In this document: piece by piece, positions 7,266 to 14,702 of the stretch | How positions within the stretch are numbered: the stretch's first letter is position 1 | Layout: each line of letters starts with the position of its first letter | Origin: Terriglobales bacterium | Lineage (GTDB): Bacteria > Acidobacteriota > Terriglobia > Terriglobales > Acidobacteriaceae | DNA length: 32,603 bases | Reading direction: 5' to 3' | NCBI GenBank assembly: GCA_035624475.1 | Contig: DASPRL010000099.1 | Coordinates: forward strand, 1 to 32,603 | The notes under the pieces: model-generated | The model's database searches: none | Seen by the model: the letters and a program-made list of their open reading frames with translations, nothing else | Told to the model about the DNA's origin: nothing | Translations under genes and position numbers: made by a program

Positions 7266-7990
7266 CCATCAACGGCATCAAGGTCGAAGTGGAGCGCGGC
7301 ACCAGCGTGCTGGAGGCGGCGCGTTTCCTGGGCATCCCCATCCCTACCCTCTGCCACGAGGACGGGCTGCTGCCGGCGGGAGCCTGCCGCCTGTGCGTGG
7401 TGGAGGTGCACAACGGGCAGAACGGGGCAGCCAAGCTGCTCACCGCCTGCACCCTGCCCGCGGAAGAGGGCATGCAGGTGCGGACCCACTCGGCGCGGGT
7501 GCAGAAGACGCGGCGCCTGCTGCTGGAGCTGTACGTGGCCACCTGCCCGCAGTCCAAACGCATCCAGGACCTGGCCTCGGAGCTGGGGGTGCACCAGTGC
7601 CGCTATGAGGCCAAGCACGAGACTTGCATCCAGTGCGGGCTGTGCGTGCGCATGTGCGAGCAGCAGATGATGGCGGGGGCCATTGGCTTCGCCGGGCGCG
7701 GGCTGACGCGGCACGTCTCCCGCCCCTTCGACATGACCGACGCCACCTGCCGGCAGTGCGGGGCGTGCCTGTACATCTGCCCCACCTGCGAATTGCGCTG
7801 CGCCGGCCCGCAAGCCGAGTCCACGCTGTGCAACGGATGCCTGAATTTTGCGCCGGTGTGCTTCCAGAGCTACGAGGACGCCATGTGCTTCCTGGAGCCC
7901 TGCCACGCCTGCGAGTTGCCCGGGCCCCTGCGTCCCGACGTGAAGGTGACGCTGAGCCCGGTCACCCGGCCCACGAATACCTATAAATGA
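7253..7990 (+). CDS. HoxU/HydA-N-terminus-like 2Fe-2S and 4Fe-4S electron-transfer subunit
   Basis: The start is GTG at 7253, with AGGAG at 7241-7245 as ribosome site; it overlaps the previous gene by 13 bases. The 245-residue product begins with a NuoG-type 2Fe-2S domain (Cys34, 45, 48, 66). The region that normally holds the His/Cys-ligated cluster reads YVATCPQSKRIQDLASELGV, with only one cysteine and no histidine, so that cluster is probably missing. A double ferredoxin follows (Cys125/128/131/135; Cys166/169/172/176). An unusual C-terminal set of cysteines comes last (179, 183, 193, 196, 203, 212, 217, 220). No H-cluster or molybdopterin domain follows, so it is an electron relay and not a catalytic subunit. 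Confidence 0.88.
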   Translation: MPNLTINGIKVEVERGTSVLEAARFLGIPIPTLCHEDGLLPAGACRLCVVEVHNGQNGAAKLLTACTLPAEEGMQVRTHSARVQKTRRLLLELYVATCPQSKRIQDLASELGVHQCRYEAKHETCIQCGLCVRMCEQQMMAGAIGFAGRGLTRHVSRPFDMTDATCRQCGACLYICPTCELRCAGPQAESTLCNGCLNFAPVCFQSYEDAMCFLEPCHACELPGPLRPDVKVTLSPVTRPTNTYK

Positions 7991-8003
7991 ACAGGGAGAG
8001 GTT

Positions 8004-9581
8004 ATGACCTATACGCGACTGAATGCTTCAGCGGCCACGCTGACCAAGAACCGGACGGAAGACTCCATCAGCCCCTTCAGCGGGATGTGCGCCACCTGCG
8101 TGGACGGCTGCATCGGGATGTGCGAGATCGGCAAGAGCGCCTATCGCGGCCCGGAGATGATCTACCCGCAGCCTTTCGGGATCATCACCACCGCCTCGCA
8201 GAAGGACTACCCGGTGGACCTCTCGCACTTCACCATCCTGGGGCGGGCGACGGGAGCGTGGGGGATGGAGGCGGACTCCAACCGCGCGCTGTTCCCCAAC
8301 GTGGACCTGGAGGTCACCATCGGGCGCGACCCGGGGATCCGCTGCCGGCTGCCCTTCGGGGTGGCGGCCATGGGCTCCACCAACGTGGCCAAGAACAACT
8401 GGGCAGGGCTGGCGGCGGGGGCCGCCATCACCGGCGTGCCCATGTGGATCGGGGAGAACGTCTGCGGCATGGACATGGAGTCGCGGCTGGAGAACGGCCG
8501 CGTGATCTCCAGCGTGGACCTGGAGTGGCGCGTGGCCTGCTACCGCGAGTGGCAGCAGGACTACGGCGAGATCTTCGTGCAGGCCAACGTCGAGGACACC
8601 ATGCTGGGGGTGCAGGAGTACGCCCTGCAGAAGCTGGGCGTGAAAGCCCTGGAGCTGAAGTGGGGACAGGGCGCCAAGGACATCGGCGGCGAGGTCAAGA
8701 TCCGCGACCTGAAGAAGGCGCAGGAGCTGCAGAAGCGCGGCTACGTGGTGCTGCCCAACCCCTCCAACGCGGTGGTGATCGAGGCCTTCAAGAAGGGCAG
8801 CTTCCATGAGTTCGAGCGGCACTCGCGCGTGGGCATGGTCACCCAGGACTCCTTCCTCAAGCGGGTGGAGGAGCTGCGCAAGCTGGGCGCCAAGTACATC
8901 ACGCTGAAGACCGGCGCCTACCGGCCGGTGGACCTGGCGCGGGCGGTGAAGTTCGCCTCCCTGGCCGAACTCGACCTGCTGACGGTGGACGCGGCCGGCG
9001 GCGGCACCGGCATGTCGCCGTGGCGCATGATGAACGAGTGGGGCATCCCCGGCATCGAACTGCACTCGCTGCTGCGCGGATACCTGGAGAAGCTCAAGGC
9101 GAAGGGCAAGTTCGTGCCCGACGTGGCCCTGGCCGGAGGCTTTACCTTCGAGGACCAGATGTTCAAGGGCTTCGCGCTGGGCGCGCCCTTCGTGAAGATG
9201 ATCGCCATGGCGCGCTCGCCCCTGGCCGCCACCATGGTGGCCAAGACCATCGGCAAGTCGATCGAGTCACAGGACCTGCCCATCTACATCCAGCGCTTCG
9301 GGATGAGCGTGGACGAGATCTTCGTCACCGCGCCCGAGCTGCGGCAGCGCTTCGGCGACCGCTTCGACAAGCTGCCGGTGGGCGCCGTCGGCTTCTACAC
9401 CTACCACCAGCGCCTGGCGCAGGGACTGCGGCAACTGATGGCGGGAGCGCGCAAGTTCGCCATCCGCTACATCGGGCGCGACGACATCGCCGCGCTTACG
9501 CAGGAGGCCAGCCAGATCAGCGGCATCCCCATGGTCAGCGACGTCGACCGCGAGGAGGCAGAAGCGCTTTTGGGCCAGTAA
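8004..9581 (+). CDS. FMN-binding glutamate-synthase-domain protein
   Basis: The 525-residue product carries the (beta/alpha)8 FMN domain of the GltB central region (COG0069-type). Recognisable parts are LPFGVAAMGSTNVAKNNWAG, ALELKWGQGAKDIGGEVK, LLTVDAAGGGTGMSPWRM and VALAGGFTFEDQMFKGFALG. The amidotransferase and GXGXG domains of full glutamate synthase are absent. The N-terminus has four close cysteines (Cys29-x2-Cys32-x3-Cys36-x3-Cys40), a possible iron-sulfur or metal site not seen in canonical GltB. AGGGAGAGG precedes the ATG, and it lies 13 bases after the HoxU-like gene and ends in a strong terminator. It is probably the catalytic partner of the NADH module. True glutamate synthase activity is only a guess. 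Confidence 0.88.
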   Translation: MTYTRLNASAATLTKNRTEDSISPFSGMCATCVDGCIGMCEIGKSAYRGPEMIYPQPFGIITTASQKDYPVDLSHFTILGRATGAWGMEADSNRALFPNVDLEVTIGRDPGIRCRLPFGVAAMGSTNVAKNNWAGLAAGAAITGVPMWIGENVCGMDMESRLENGRVISSVDLEWRVACYREWQQDYGEIFVQANVEDTMLGVQEYALQKLGVKALELKWGQGAKDIGGEVKIRDLKKAQELQKRGYVVLPNPSNAVVIEAFKKGSFHEFERHSRVGMVTQDSFLKRVEELRKLGAKYITLKTGAYRPVDLARAVKFASLAELDLLTVDAAGGGTGMSPWRMMNEWGIPGIELHSLLRGYLEKLKAKGKFVPDVALAGGFTFEDQMFKGFALGAPFVKMIAMARSPLAATMVAKTIGKSIESQDLPIYIQRFGMSVDEIFVTAPELRQRFGDRFDKLPVGAVGFYTYHQRLAQGLRQLMAGARKFAIRYIGRDDIAALTQEASQISGIPMVSDVDREEAEALLGQ

Positions 9582-9606
9582 GTCAGGAAACGGAAACACG
9601 GCCAGG

Positions 9607-9637
9607 CAGGCCCGGCGCGAGCCGGGCCTGTCTGTTT
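9607..9637 (+). terminator. Rho-independent terminator after the NADH/GltS-domain operon
   Basis: A perfect 10-base stem (CAGGCCCGGC / GCCGGGCCTG) with a GCGA tetraloop is followed by TCTGTTT. It begins 25 bases after the stop codon at 9581 and marks the operon end. Confidence 0.85.
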
Positions 9638-9653
9638 GGCCTCTCCGCGCGCC

Positions 9654-9702
9654 AACTCCAAACTCCTAACTCCTAACTCCTGACCGCTGACCCCTGACTC
9701 CT
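9654..9702. repeat. Seven consecutive heptamers of the AACTCCT/GACTCCT family
   Basis: Units in order are AACTCCA, AACTCCT, AACTCCT, AACTCCT, GACCGCT, GACCCCT and GACTCCT, starting at 9654 with no gap. The array lies between the operon terminator and the start region of the MetX-like hydrolase. On the complementary strand the words read AGGAGTT and AGGAGTC, the same word as the array in front of typA. Confidence 0.92.
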
Positions 9703-9740
9703 TGCTGTGATACAACTGTCGCCCGCGAAAGGAAGGCACT

Positions 9741-10796
9741 ATGCGCAAGACATTCTTCCCCATCCTCCTGCTGCTGCTGGCAGCGTGCGCGGCGGCGCAG
9801 GTCAAGCCCGAGCAGGGTGACTTCGTCATCCGAGACTTTCACTTCAAGAGCGGGGAGACGCTGCCTGAGCTGAGAATCCACTACTACACCCTGGGCACGC
9901 CGCAGAAGGACGCGGCCGGCAACGTGACCAACGCGGTCCTCTTACTGCACGGCACCAGCGGCTCGGGACGCAACTACCTGGGGGAGAACTTCACCACCGT
10001 CATCTTCGCGCCGGGCGGGCCGCTGGACGCCACCAGGTTCTTCATCATCCTGCCCGACGACATTGGGCACGGCAGGTCCTCGAAGCCCAGCGACGGCCTG
10101 CACATGCGCTTCCCCCACTACGACTACGACGACATGGTGGAGGCGGAGTACCGGCTGGTCACCGAGCACCTGGGCATCCATCACCTGCGGCTGGTGGGCG
10201 GCATCTCCATGGGCGGGATGCACACCTGGCTGTGGGGGGAGGAGCACCCGGAGTTCATGGACGCGCTCTTCCCGCTGGTCAGCCAGCCCATCGAAATCGC
10301 GGGGCGCAACCGCATGTGGCGGGAGCTGTGCGAAGACATGATCCGCGACGACCCGGCGTGGCAGAACGGCGAGTACCATCAGGAGCCGCCCAACCTGGCG
10401 CTGCTGGGCGAGATGTTCGCGGTCGCGGTAGCCGGGCCGTCGGATGCGCAGAAGCGCGCCCCGACCCACGATGCCGCCGACCACCTGCTGCAGCAGGTGG
10501 GATCGCGCTACAGCTCCGCCATGGACGCCAACGACATCCTGTACGCGCTGGAGGCTTCGCATGACTACAACCCCTGGCCGCGGCTGGAGGCCATCCGGGC
10601 CAGGCTGGTGGCGGTCAACGCGGAGGATGACTTCATCAACCCGCCCGAGTTAGGCGTCATGCCGGAGGCCATGAAGCGGGTCGCGCACGGCCAGTACGTG
10701 CTGCTCAAAGTCGCCGACGGCGCCCACGGGCACGGCACCTCGGGAGAGACAAAGATGTGGGCGCCGGTGCTGCGAGTACTTCTGGGAGAGAAGTAG
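9741..10796 (+). CDS. Secreted alpha/beta hydrolase of the homoserine acetyltransferase (MetX)-like family
   Basis: A 351-residue protein with an N-terminal export signal (MRKTFFPILLLLLAACAAAQ). LAAC could be a lipobox, or signal peptidase I may cut after AAAQ. The fold shows VLLLHGTSGSGRNY (oxyanion side), the nucleophile elbow GISMGGM (Ser156), an acid in VNAEDDFINPPE and a late GAHGHGT histidine. Cytosolic MetX transfers acetyl groups to homoserine; an exported relative is more likely an esterase or hydrolase of unknown substrate. The Shine-Dalgarno sequence GGAAGG is well placed. A terminator lies downstream. Confidence 0.8.
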   Translation: MRKTFFPILLLLLAACAAAQVKPEQGDFVIRDFHFKSGETLPELRIHYYTLGTPQKDAAGNVTNAVLLLHGTSGSGRNYLGENFTTVIFAPGGPLDATRFFIILPDDIGHGRSSKPSDGLHMRFPHYDYDDMVEAEYRLVTEHLGIHHLRLVGGISMGGMHTWLWGEEHPEFMDALFPLVSQPIEIAGRNRMWRELCEDMIRDDPAWQNGEYHQEPPNLALLGEMFAVAVAGPSDAQKRAPTHDAADHLLQQVGSRYSSAMDANDILYALEASHDYNPWPRLEAIRARLVAVNAEDDFINPPELGVMPEAMKRVAHGQYVLLKVADGAHGHGTSGETKMWAPVLRVLLGEK

Positions 10797-10841
10797 GCAG
10801 GGGACGGAAGGCAAAAGGAAAAAGACAAAAGGAAGTGAAGA

Positions 10842-10880
10842 AGCAGGCCCGGCATCAGGCCGGGCCTGCTAACTTTTGCT
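10842..10880. terminator. Bidirectional terminator between convergent genes
   Basis: A 12-base perfect stem (AGCAGGCCCGGC / GCCGGGCCTGCT, 10842-10853 and 10859-10870) with an ATCAG loop is followed by AACTTTTGCT on the plus strand. It is preceded by an A-rich run, so T-rich on the minus strand. It separates the MetX-like gene from the convergent glycine-zipper gene. Confidence 0.82.
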
Positions 10881-10912
10881 AACTTTCAACTGCTGGCCGC
10901 CAACGACTGGCC

Positions 10913-11560
10913 TCAGGAGCGGTTGCTGGAGCGGCCGCTAGCGGGCGGCAGGCTGAGGGGCTGGCGCAGGCGGAAGGTCACCGCTGACTCTGCCGCCACT
11001 GTGACCTGCTTTCTGCCGGTCAAGGCGGCAACACCCAGCCCGGCGCCGGCGCCCACCGGCCCGCCGATCAATGCGCCCTTGCCGCCGGCGGCCAGCGCCC
11101 CGATGAGGGTGCCCGCGCCACCGCCACCTCCGATCCATCCGAGGTTGCGCACCTTGTGGCTGCCGCTGACCCGGCCCACGGTGTTGGTGCGCAGCTCATA
11201 GCTCTCCTGATCCAGGCGCAAGCTGTCCAGGGTGAGTTCCAGGCTGGCGCGGCCGCGCAGCCGGCCCGAGGGATGGGCGTACACCACCCGGCCCGCCACC
11301 GGCGTGCCGCTGGGGATGACCACCTGGTCATCCACCACCACGGGGGAGAGCACGGTCGCGTCGAAGGGCTCGCCCGCGTAGCTGGAGCGCGTGGACAAGC
11401 TCTGATCCAGCTTGACCATCAGCGCCGTCCCTTCCGGGACGGTCACCAGGTCAGGTTTGGCGGCCTTCACCGCCCGGTTGACCAGGGTGCTGCCCGAGAA
11501 GGTCATGGCCACGGCCAGTGGAATGGCCAGAAGGACGTACTTCATTCTGTTCCACAGCAT
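10913..11560 (-). CDS. Exported glycine-zipper protein of unknown function
   Basis: A 215-residue product whose ATG at 11560 has a perfect AGGAGGT seven bases upstream; an alternative ATG lies five codons in. Residues 6-26 form a hydrophobic export segment (YVLLAIPLAVAMTFSGSTLV). The middle part is beta-rich, VPEGTALMVKLDQSLSTRSS followed by VIPSGTPVAGRVV, resembling the TrbI/VirB10-like beta-barrel motif. Later comes a glycine-zipper stretch, GWIGGGGGAGTLIGALAAGG, then GALIGGPVGAGAGLG, which usually inserts into or spans membrane. Its role is unknown, perhaps in the envelope. The upstream gap 11561-11691 is AT-richer around 11625-11660 and probably holds its promoter, though no clear boxes were found. 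Confidence 0.72.
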   Translation of the reverse strand: MLWNRMKYVLLAIPLAVAMTFSGSTLVNRAVKAAKPDLVTVPEGTALMVKLDQSLSTRSSYAGEPFDATVLSPVVVDDQVVIPSGTPVAGRVVYAHPSGRLRGRASLELTLDSLRLDQESYELRTNTVGRVSGSHKVRNLGWIGGGGGAGTLIGALAAGGKGALIGGPVGAGAGLGVAALTGRKQVTVAAESAVTFRLRQPLSLPPASGRSSNRS

Positions 11561-11691
11561 TTCGGTACCTCCTAGAGTGGCTCCTTAGTTGGATGGCTGG
11601 AGCGGGGGGAGGGATGTCAGGCTAACCGATTGCATATACAAGACTTAGCGCAGATATCGGGGAGGAGTCCCGGCCCGTCGCCCGCCCGCTT

Positions 11692-11922
11692 TCAGGCCGC
11701 CGTGGCTTCGTCCTGGGGCGGGCCGATGCGCTGTTGAGCGCGGGCGCGCAGCCACTGGGCCAGCGCGGGATTCTGTGCCAGGTGGGCGCTGAACTCGCGG
11801 GCCGAGAGGCGCCGCCATTCGCCGCCCTCGATCACGCGCACTTCGATGAGCCCGTGGTGGATGCGGTAATCGGCGACGGGATGGCCCTGAGGCGATTCGA
11901 TGTGAAGCTGGTTCGGGATCAT
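11692..11922 (-). CDS. 76-residue hypothetical protein
   Basis: I do not recognise this protein. The open frame runs further upstream, but that part (to 12333) has an arginine- and proline-rich composition typical of a chance frame. I therefore place the start at the ATG at 11922 (MIPNQLHIESPQGHPVADYR), with GGAG eight bases upstream. The product has two or three beta strands (DYRIHHGLIEVRVIEGG), then an amphipathic helical part (LSAREFSAHLAQNPALAQWL). It looks like a small soluble domain. No partner is evident. Confidence 0.5.
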   Translation of the reverse strand: MIPNQLHIESPQGHPVADYRIHHGLIEVRVIEGGEWRRLSAREFSAHLAQNPALAQWLRARAQQRIGPPQDEATAA

Positions 11923-12371
11923 GTCTAGGGCTCCAAGAGAACGTTGAGAAGCCTGGTCAGGGACTTCTTCTGGGGCGCGCCGGGCTCGGCGTCGGCGGGG
12001 TGATCGGGGAGAAGCGCCAGACTGTTGGACGAGCAACTTCGCGGCCACGACGAAGGCGCGTAAGTGCCTGATCCGGCAGGGGGTGGAAGAGGGGCGGCAA
12101 GCAGAATCTTCACCCAGCAGGAAATCCCTGCATGCTGTGGGGAGAGGTGGTCGTGGCAGCGGGTTCCTGCCGTTGGGCCTTAGGAGCCGGGGGTGACCGA
12201 ATCGGGTGCGCGCTGAGAGGAGGTTTGGACAAAAACCGAAGTCTCCTGTATGATGTCTTTGCGTTCGATGGAAGCGGTTGTGAGCGGTATCCGCGTTAAG
12301 CGTTGCCTGCCTCTGCAGTATCCTCCGGTTCATTCAGCGCTATCTCAAGAAAAAGGAATGTGTGCAACACA
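11923..12371. other. 449-base gap holding the cold-shock gene promoter and leader
   Basis: No credible gene is seen. The left part (11925-12200) is ordinary GC-rich sequence. The right part carries a good sigma-70 promoter (12226-12254) and about 110 bases of untranslated leader for the cold-shock gene, with a small GCGG-TAT-CCGC hairpin near 12284-12294. The ribosome site of the cold-shock gene (AGGA near 12354) is unusually far from its ATG. Confidence 0.55.
12226..12254 (+). promoter_or_regulatory. Sigma-70 promoter of the cold-shock gene
   Basis: TGGACA (12226-12231, 5 of 6 to consensus) is followed after 17 bases by TATGAT (12249-12254, 5 of 6). Transcription would start near 12261 and give a leader of about 110 bases. 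Long leaders are typical of CspA-family mRNAs and allow cold-dependent refolding. Confidence 0.7.
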
Positions 12372-12572
12372 ATGGAACAAGGAACAGTGAAGTGGTTCAA
12401 CGACGCCAAGGGCTACGGCTTCATCACCCGTCAGAACGGTGAGGATGTCTTCGTGCATTTCTCCGCCATCCAGGCGGAGGGCTTCCGCAGCCTGCAGGAA
12501 GGCCAGGCCGTGCAGTTCAACGTCGTGAAGGGACCCAAGGGCTGGCAGGCAGAGAACGTACAGCCTCTCTAA
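12372..12572 (+). CDS. CspA-family cold-shock protein
   Basis: A 66-residue single OB-fold RNA/DNA-binding protein. It has both RNP motifs: KGYGFI (about residues 13-18) and VFVHFSAI (about 26-33). The N-terminus [11 protein letters not shown] and C-terminal [11 protein letters not shown] are canonical. It melts RNA secondary structure as an RNA chaperone; whether it is cold-induced cannot be told. It is a single-gene unit with its own promoter and terminator. Confidence 0.96.
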   Translation: MEQGTVKWFNDAKGYGFITRQNGEDVFVHFSAIQAEGFRSLQEGQAVQFNVVKGPKGWQAENVQPL

Positions 12573-12599
12573 GAAGCTCCCGCTTCTGAAAAGCAACGA

Positions 12600-12622
12600 G
12601 GGCGGCGCAAGCCGCCCTTTTT
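12600..12622 (+). terminator. Rho-independent terminator of the cold-shock gene
   Basis: GGGCGGC and GCCGCCC form a perfect 7-base stem with a GCAA tetraloop, followed by TTTTT. It lies 28 bases after the stop codon. Confidence 0.9.
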
Positions 12623-12630
12623 GTTGCAGC

Positions 12631-12665
12631 AGGAGTCAGGGGTCAGTCGTCAGGAGTCAGGAAGA
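12631..12665 (+). repeat. AGGAGTC heptamer array that doubles as the typA ribosome site
   Basis: Consecutive heptamers are AGGAGTC (12631), AGGGGTC (12638), AGTCGTC (12645), AGGAGTC (12652) and AGGAAGA (12659). The last unit lies directly before the typA ATG at 12669 and supplies its Shine-Dalgarno sequence (AGGA). The words are the complement of the GACTCCT family at 9654-9702. Confidence 0.88.
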
Positions 12666-12668
12666 GCC

Positions 12669-14498
12669 ATGAGCGGCAAGATCCGCAATATCGCCATCAT
12701 CGCGCACGTGGACCACGGCAAGACCACGCTGGTGGACGGCATGCTGCGCCAGAGCGGCATCTTCCGCGCCAACGAAGCGGTGGTGGAGCGGGTCATGGAC
12801 TCCAACGAATTGGAGCGCGAGCGCGGCATCACCATCCTGGCCAAGAACACCGCCGTCTTCTACCAGGGGGTGAAGATCAACATCGTGGACACCCCCGGGC
12901 ACAGCGACTTCGGGGGCGAGGTGGAGCGCGCGCTGAAGATGGTGGACGGGGTCATGCTGCTGGTGGACGCCAGCGAAGGCCCGCTGCCGCAGACCCGCTA
13001 CGTGCTCAGTAAGGCGCTGGAGGCGGGGCTGCCGCCCATCCTGGTGATCAACAAGATCGACCGCGGCGACGCCCGCCCGCAGGAGGTGCTGAACGAGGTC
13101 TACGACCTGTTCATCGACCTGGATGCGAAGGAAGACCAGCTCGACTTCCCCGTGCTCTACACCAACGCCAAGACGGGGACGGCGAGCGCCGACCCGGCCC
13201 GGCCGGGTACCGATCTGCGCCCGCTCTTCGAAGCCATTCTGAAGACCATCCCGCCGCCCGCGGGTGACGCAGCGGGCCCGCTGCAGGTGCTGGTCGCCAA
13301 CCTCGACTACAGCGACTACCTGGGACGGCTGGCCATCGCGCGCGTCTTCCACGGCACCCTGCGCACCGGCGAGGAGGTGGGCATCGCCAAGCTCGACGGG
13401 CGGTTGGAGAAGGTGAAGATCACCAAGCTCTTCAGCTTCCGCGGGCTCAAGCGCGAGGACATCGACGAGACCACGCTGGGCGACATCGTGGCGGTGGCGG
13501 GGGTAGAGGGCATCACCATCGGCGAGACCATCACCGGAGCGGAAGAGCCGGCGCCGCTCGCGCCCATCTCCATCGACGAGCCCACCCTGGCCATGCTGTT
13601 CACGGTGAACACCTCGCCCTTCGCCGGGCGCGAGGGCAGCTACGTCACCTCGCGCAACCTGCACGAGCGCCTGGAGAAGGAACTGCTCACCAACGTCTCC
13701 ATCCGGGTGAAGGAGACCGGCAACAAGGATTCCTGGAAGGTGATGGGGCGGGGCGAACTGCAGCTCGCCATCCTCATCGAGATGATGCGGCGCGAAGGCT
13801 TCGAATTGATGGTGGGCAAGCCCGAGATCGTCACCAAGCGCGTGAACGGCAAGCTGCAGGAGCCGGTGGAGCGGCTGACCATCGACATCCCGGAGAACTT
13901 CGTGGGAGTGGTGATCGAGAAGCTGGGCGGGCGCAAGGGCGAGATGCTGAAGATGCACAACCACGGCTACGGGCGGGTGCGGCTGGAGTTCCGCATCCCC
14001 AGCCGCGGGCTGATCGGGCTGCGCTCGGAGTTGCTCACCGACACGCGCGGCACCATGGTCATGAACGCGCTCTTCGACGGCTACATCGAGTGGCAAGGAG
14101 AGATCCCGCACCGGCCCACCGGCGCGCTGGTGGCCGACCGCCCCGGCACCACCACCGCCTACGCGCTGTGGGGGCTGCAGGAGCGCGGCGAATTGTTCAC
14201 CGGGCCAGGGGTGGAAGTGTACGAGGGCATGATCATCGGGGAGAACGCCCGCGACAACGACTTGGACGTGAACGCGGTGCGGGAGAAGAAGTTGACCAAC
14301 ATGCGGGCCTCCACCGCCGACGAGGCCATCCGCCTGGTTCCCTTCCGGGCGCTGAACCTGGAGCAGGCCATCGAGTTCATCGCCGAGGACGAGTTCGTGG
14401 AGGTCACCCCCAAGTCGCTGCGCCTGCGCAAGAAGGTGCTGCCGTCCAACCGCCGGCCGCGCAAGAACCAGGTGCCGGCGGGGGTGGAGAAGGAATAG
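12669..14498 (+). CDS. typA: Ribosome-associated GTPase TypA/BipA
   Basis: TypA/BipA is a translational GTPase of the EF-G class needed for ribosome assembly and stress growth. The 609-residue length matches the E. coli protein (607). The G-domain motifs are [13 protein letters not shown] (G1), RGITI (G2), DTPGHSDF (G3) and NKIDR (G4). The C-terminal half has the typical segments [31 protein letters not shown] and [13 protein letters not shown] chose the ATG at 12669 over the upstream in-frame ATG at 12621 because family proteins begin at this point and the repeat-derived AGGA precedes it. Confidence 0.97.
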   Translation: MSGKIRNIAIIAHVDHGKTTLVDGMLRQSGIFRANEAVVERVMDSNELERERGITILAKNTAVFYQGVKINIVDTPGHSDFGGEVERALKMVDGVMLLVDASEGPLPQTRYVLSKALEAGLPPILVINKIDRGDARPQEVLNEVYDLFIDLDAKEDQLDFPVLYTNAKTGTASADPARPGTDLRPLFEAILKTIPPPAGDAAGPLQVLVANLDYSDYLGRLAIARVFHGTLRTGEEVGIAKLDGRLEKVKITKLFSFRGLKREDIDETTLGDIVAVAGVEGITIGETITGAEEPAPLAPISIDEPTLAMLFTVNTSPFAGREGSYVTSRNLHERLEKELLTNVSIRVKETGNKDSWKVMGRGELQLAILIEMMRREGFELMVGKPEIVTKRVNGKLQEPVERLTIDIPENFVGVVIEKLGGRKGEMLKMHNHGYGRVRLEFRIPSRGLIGLRSELLTDTRGTMVMNALFDGYIEWQGEIPHRPTGALVADRPGTTTAYALWGLQERGELFTGPGVEVYEGMIIGENARDNDLDVNAVREKKLTNMRASTADEAIRLVPFRALNLEQAIEFIAEDEFVEVTPKSLRLRKKVLPSNRRPRKNQVPAGVEKE

Positions 14499-14571
14499 GC
14501 GCGGGGCGCCTCCCTTGCCCGCTCGCTGCGCTCGCGGCCTGTCGGCGCTGGAGACTATTCCGGCACGCGAC

Positions 14572-14591
14572 CCCGGGGCTGACGCCCCGGG
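14572..14591. repeat. CCCGGGGC hairpin after typA
   Basis: CCCGGGGC and GCCCCGGG form a perfect 8-base stem with a TGAC loop, followed by CTAACCC instead of a T-run. It may be a weak terminator, or a REP-like hairpin scattered in the genome. The preceding sequence at 14518-14540 also has small inverted words (CTCGCTGCGCTCGCGG). Confidence 0.6.
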
Positions 14592-14661
14592 CTAACCCAA
14601 ATGCCGCCCTCCGGGCTGGGTCGGTCGAGCGTGCTCGATCGCTGTACCAAGGAGATTTGTC

Positions 14662-14693
14662 TCCGTGCCTCCGTGTCTCTGTGTCTCCGTGGT
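14662..14693. repeat. TCCGTGTC octamer array
   Basis: Four octamers in a row: TCCGTGCC, TCCGTGTC, TCTGTGTC and TCCGTGGT. They lie in the convergent gap between typA and the TonB-C-like gene, nine bases short of the latter's stop codon. Confidence 0.88.
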
Positions 14694-14702
14694 GGGTCTT
14701 CC

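Noticed and set aside
11925-12113. 62-codon minus-strand frame directly upstream of the 76-residue gene
   Set aside because: Proline- and serine-rich chance composition and no good ribosome site.
12275-12294. Resemblance of TTGTGAGCGGTATCC to the lac operator
   Set aside because: Only one half matches and symmetry is lacking; it lies in the cold-shock leader and is probably chance.
12657-14111. Long open frame antisense to typA (484 codons)
   Set aside because: Composition is rich in His, Gln, Ala and Gly with no domain. It is a by-product of GC-rich codon use in the typA gene on the other strand.
14572-14591. Strong terminator after typA
   Set aside because: The stem is perfect but no T-run follows (CTAACCC), so it is listed as a hairpin repeat and not as a terminator.
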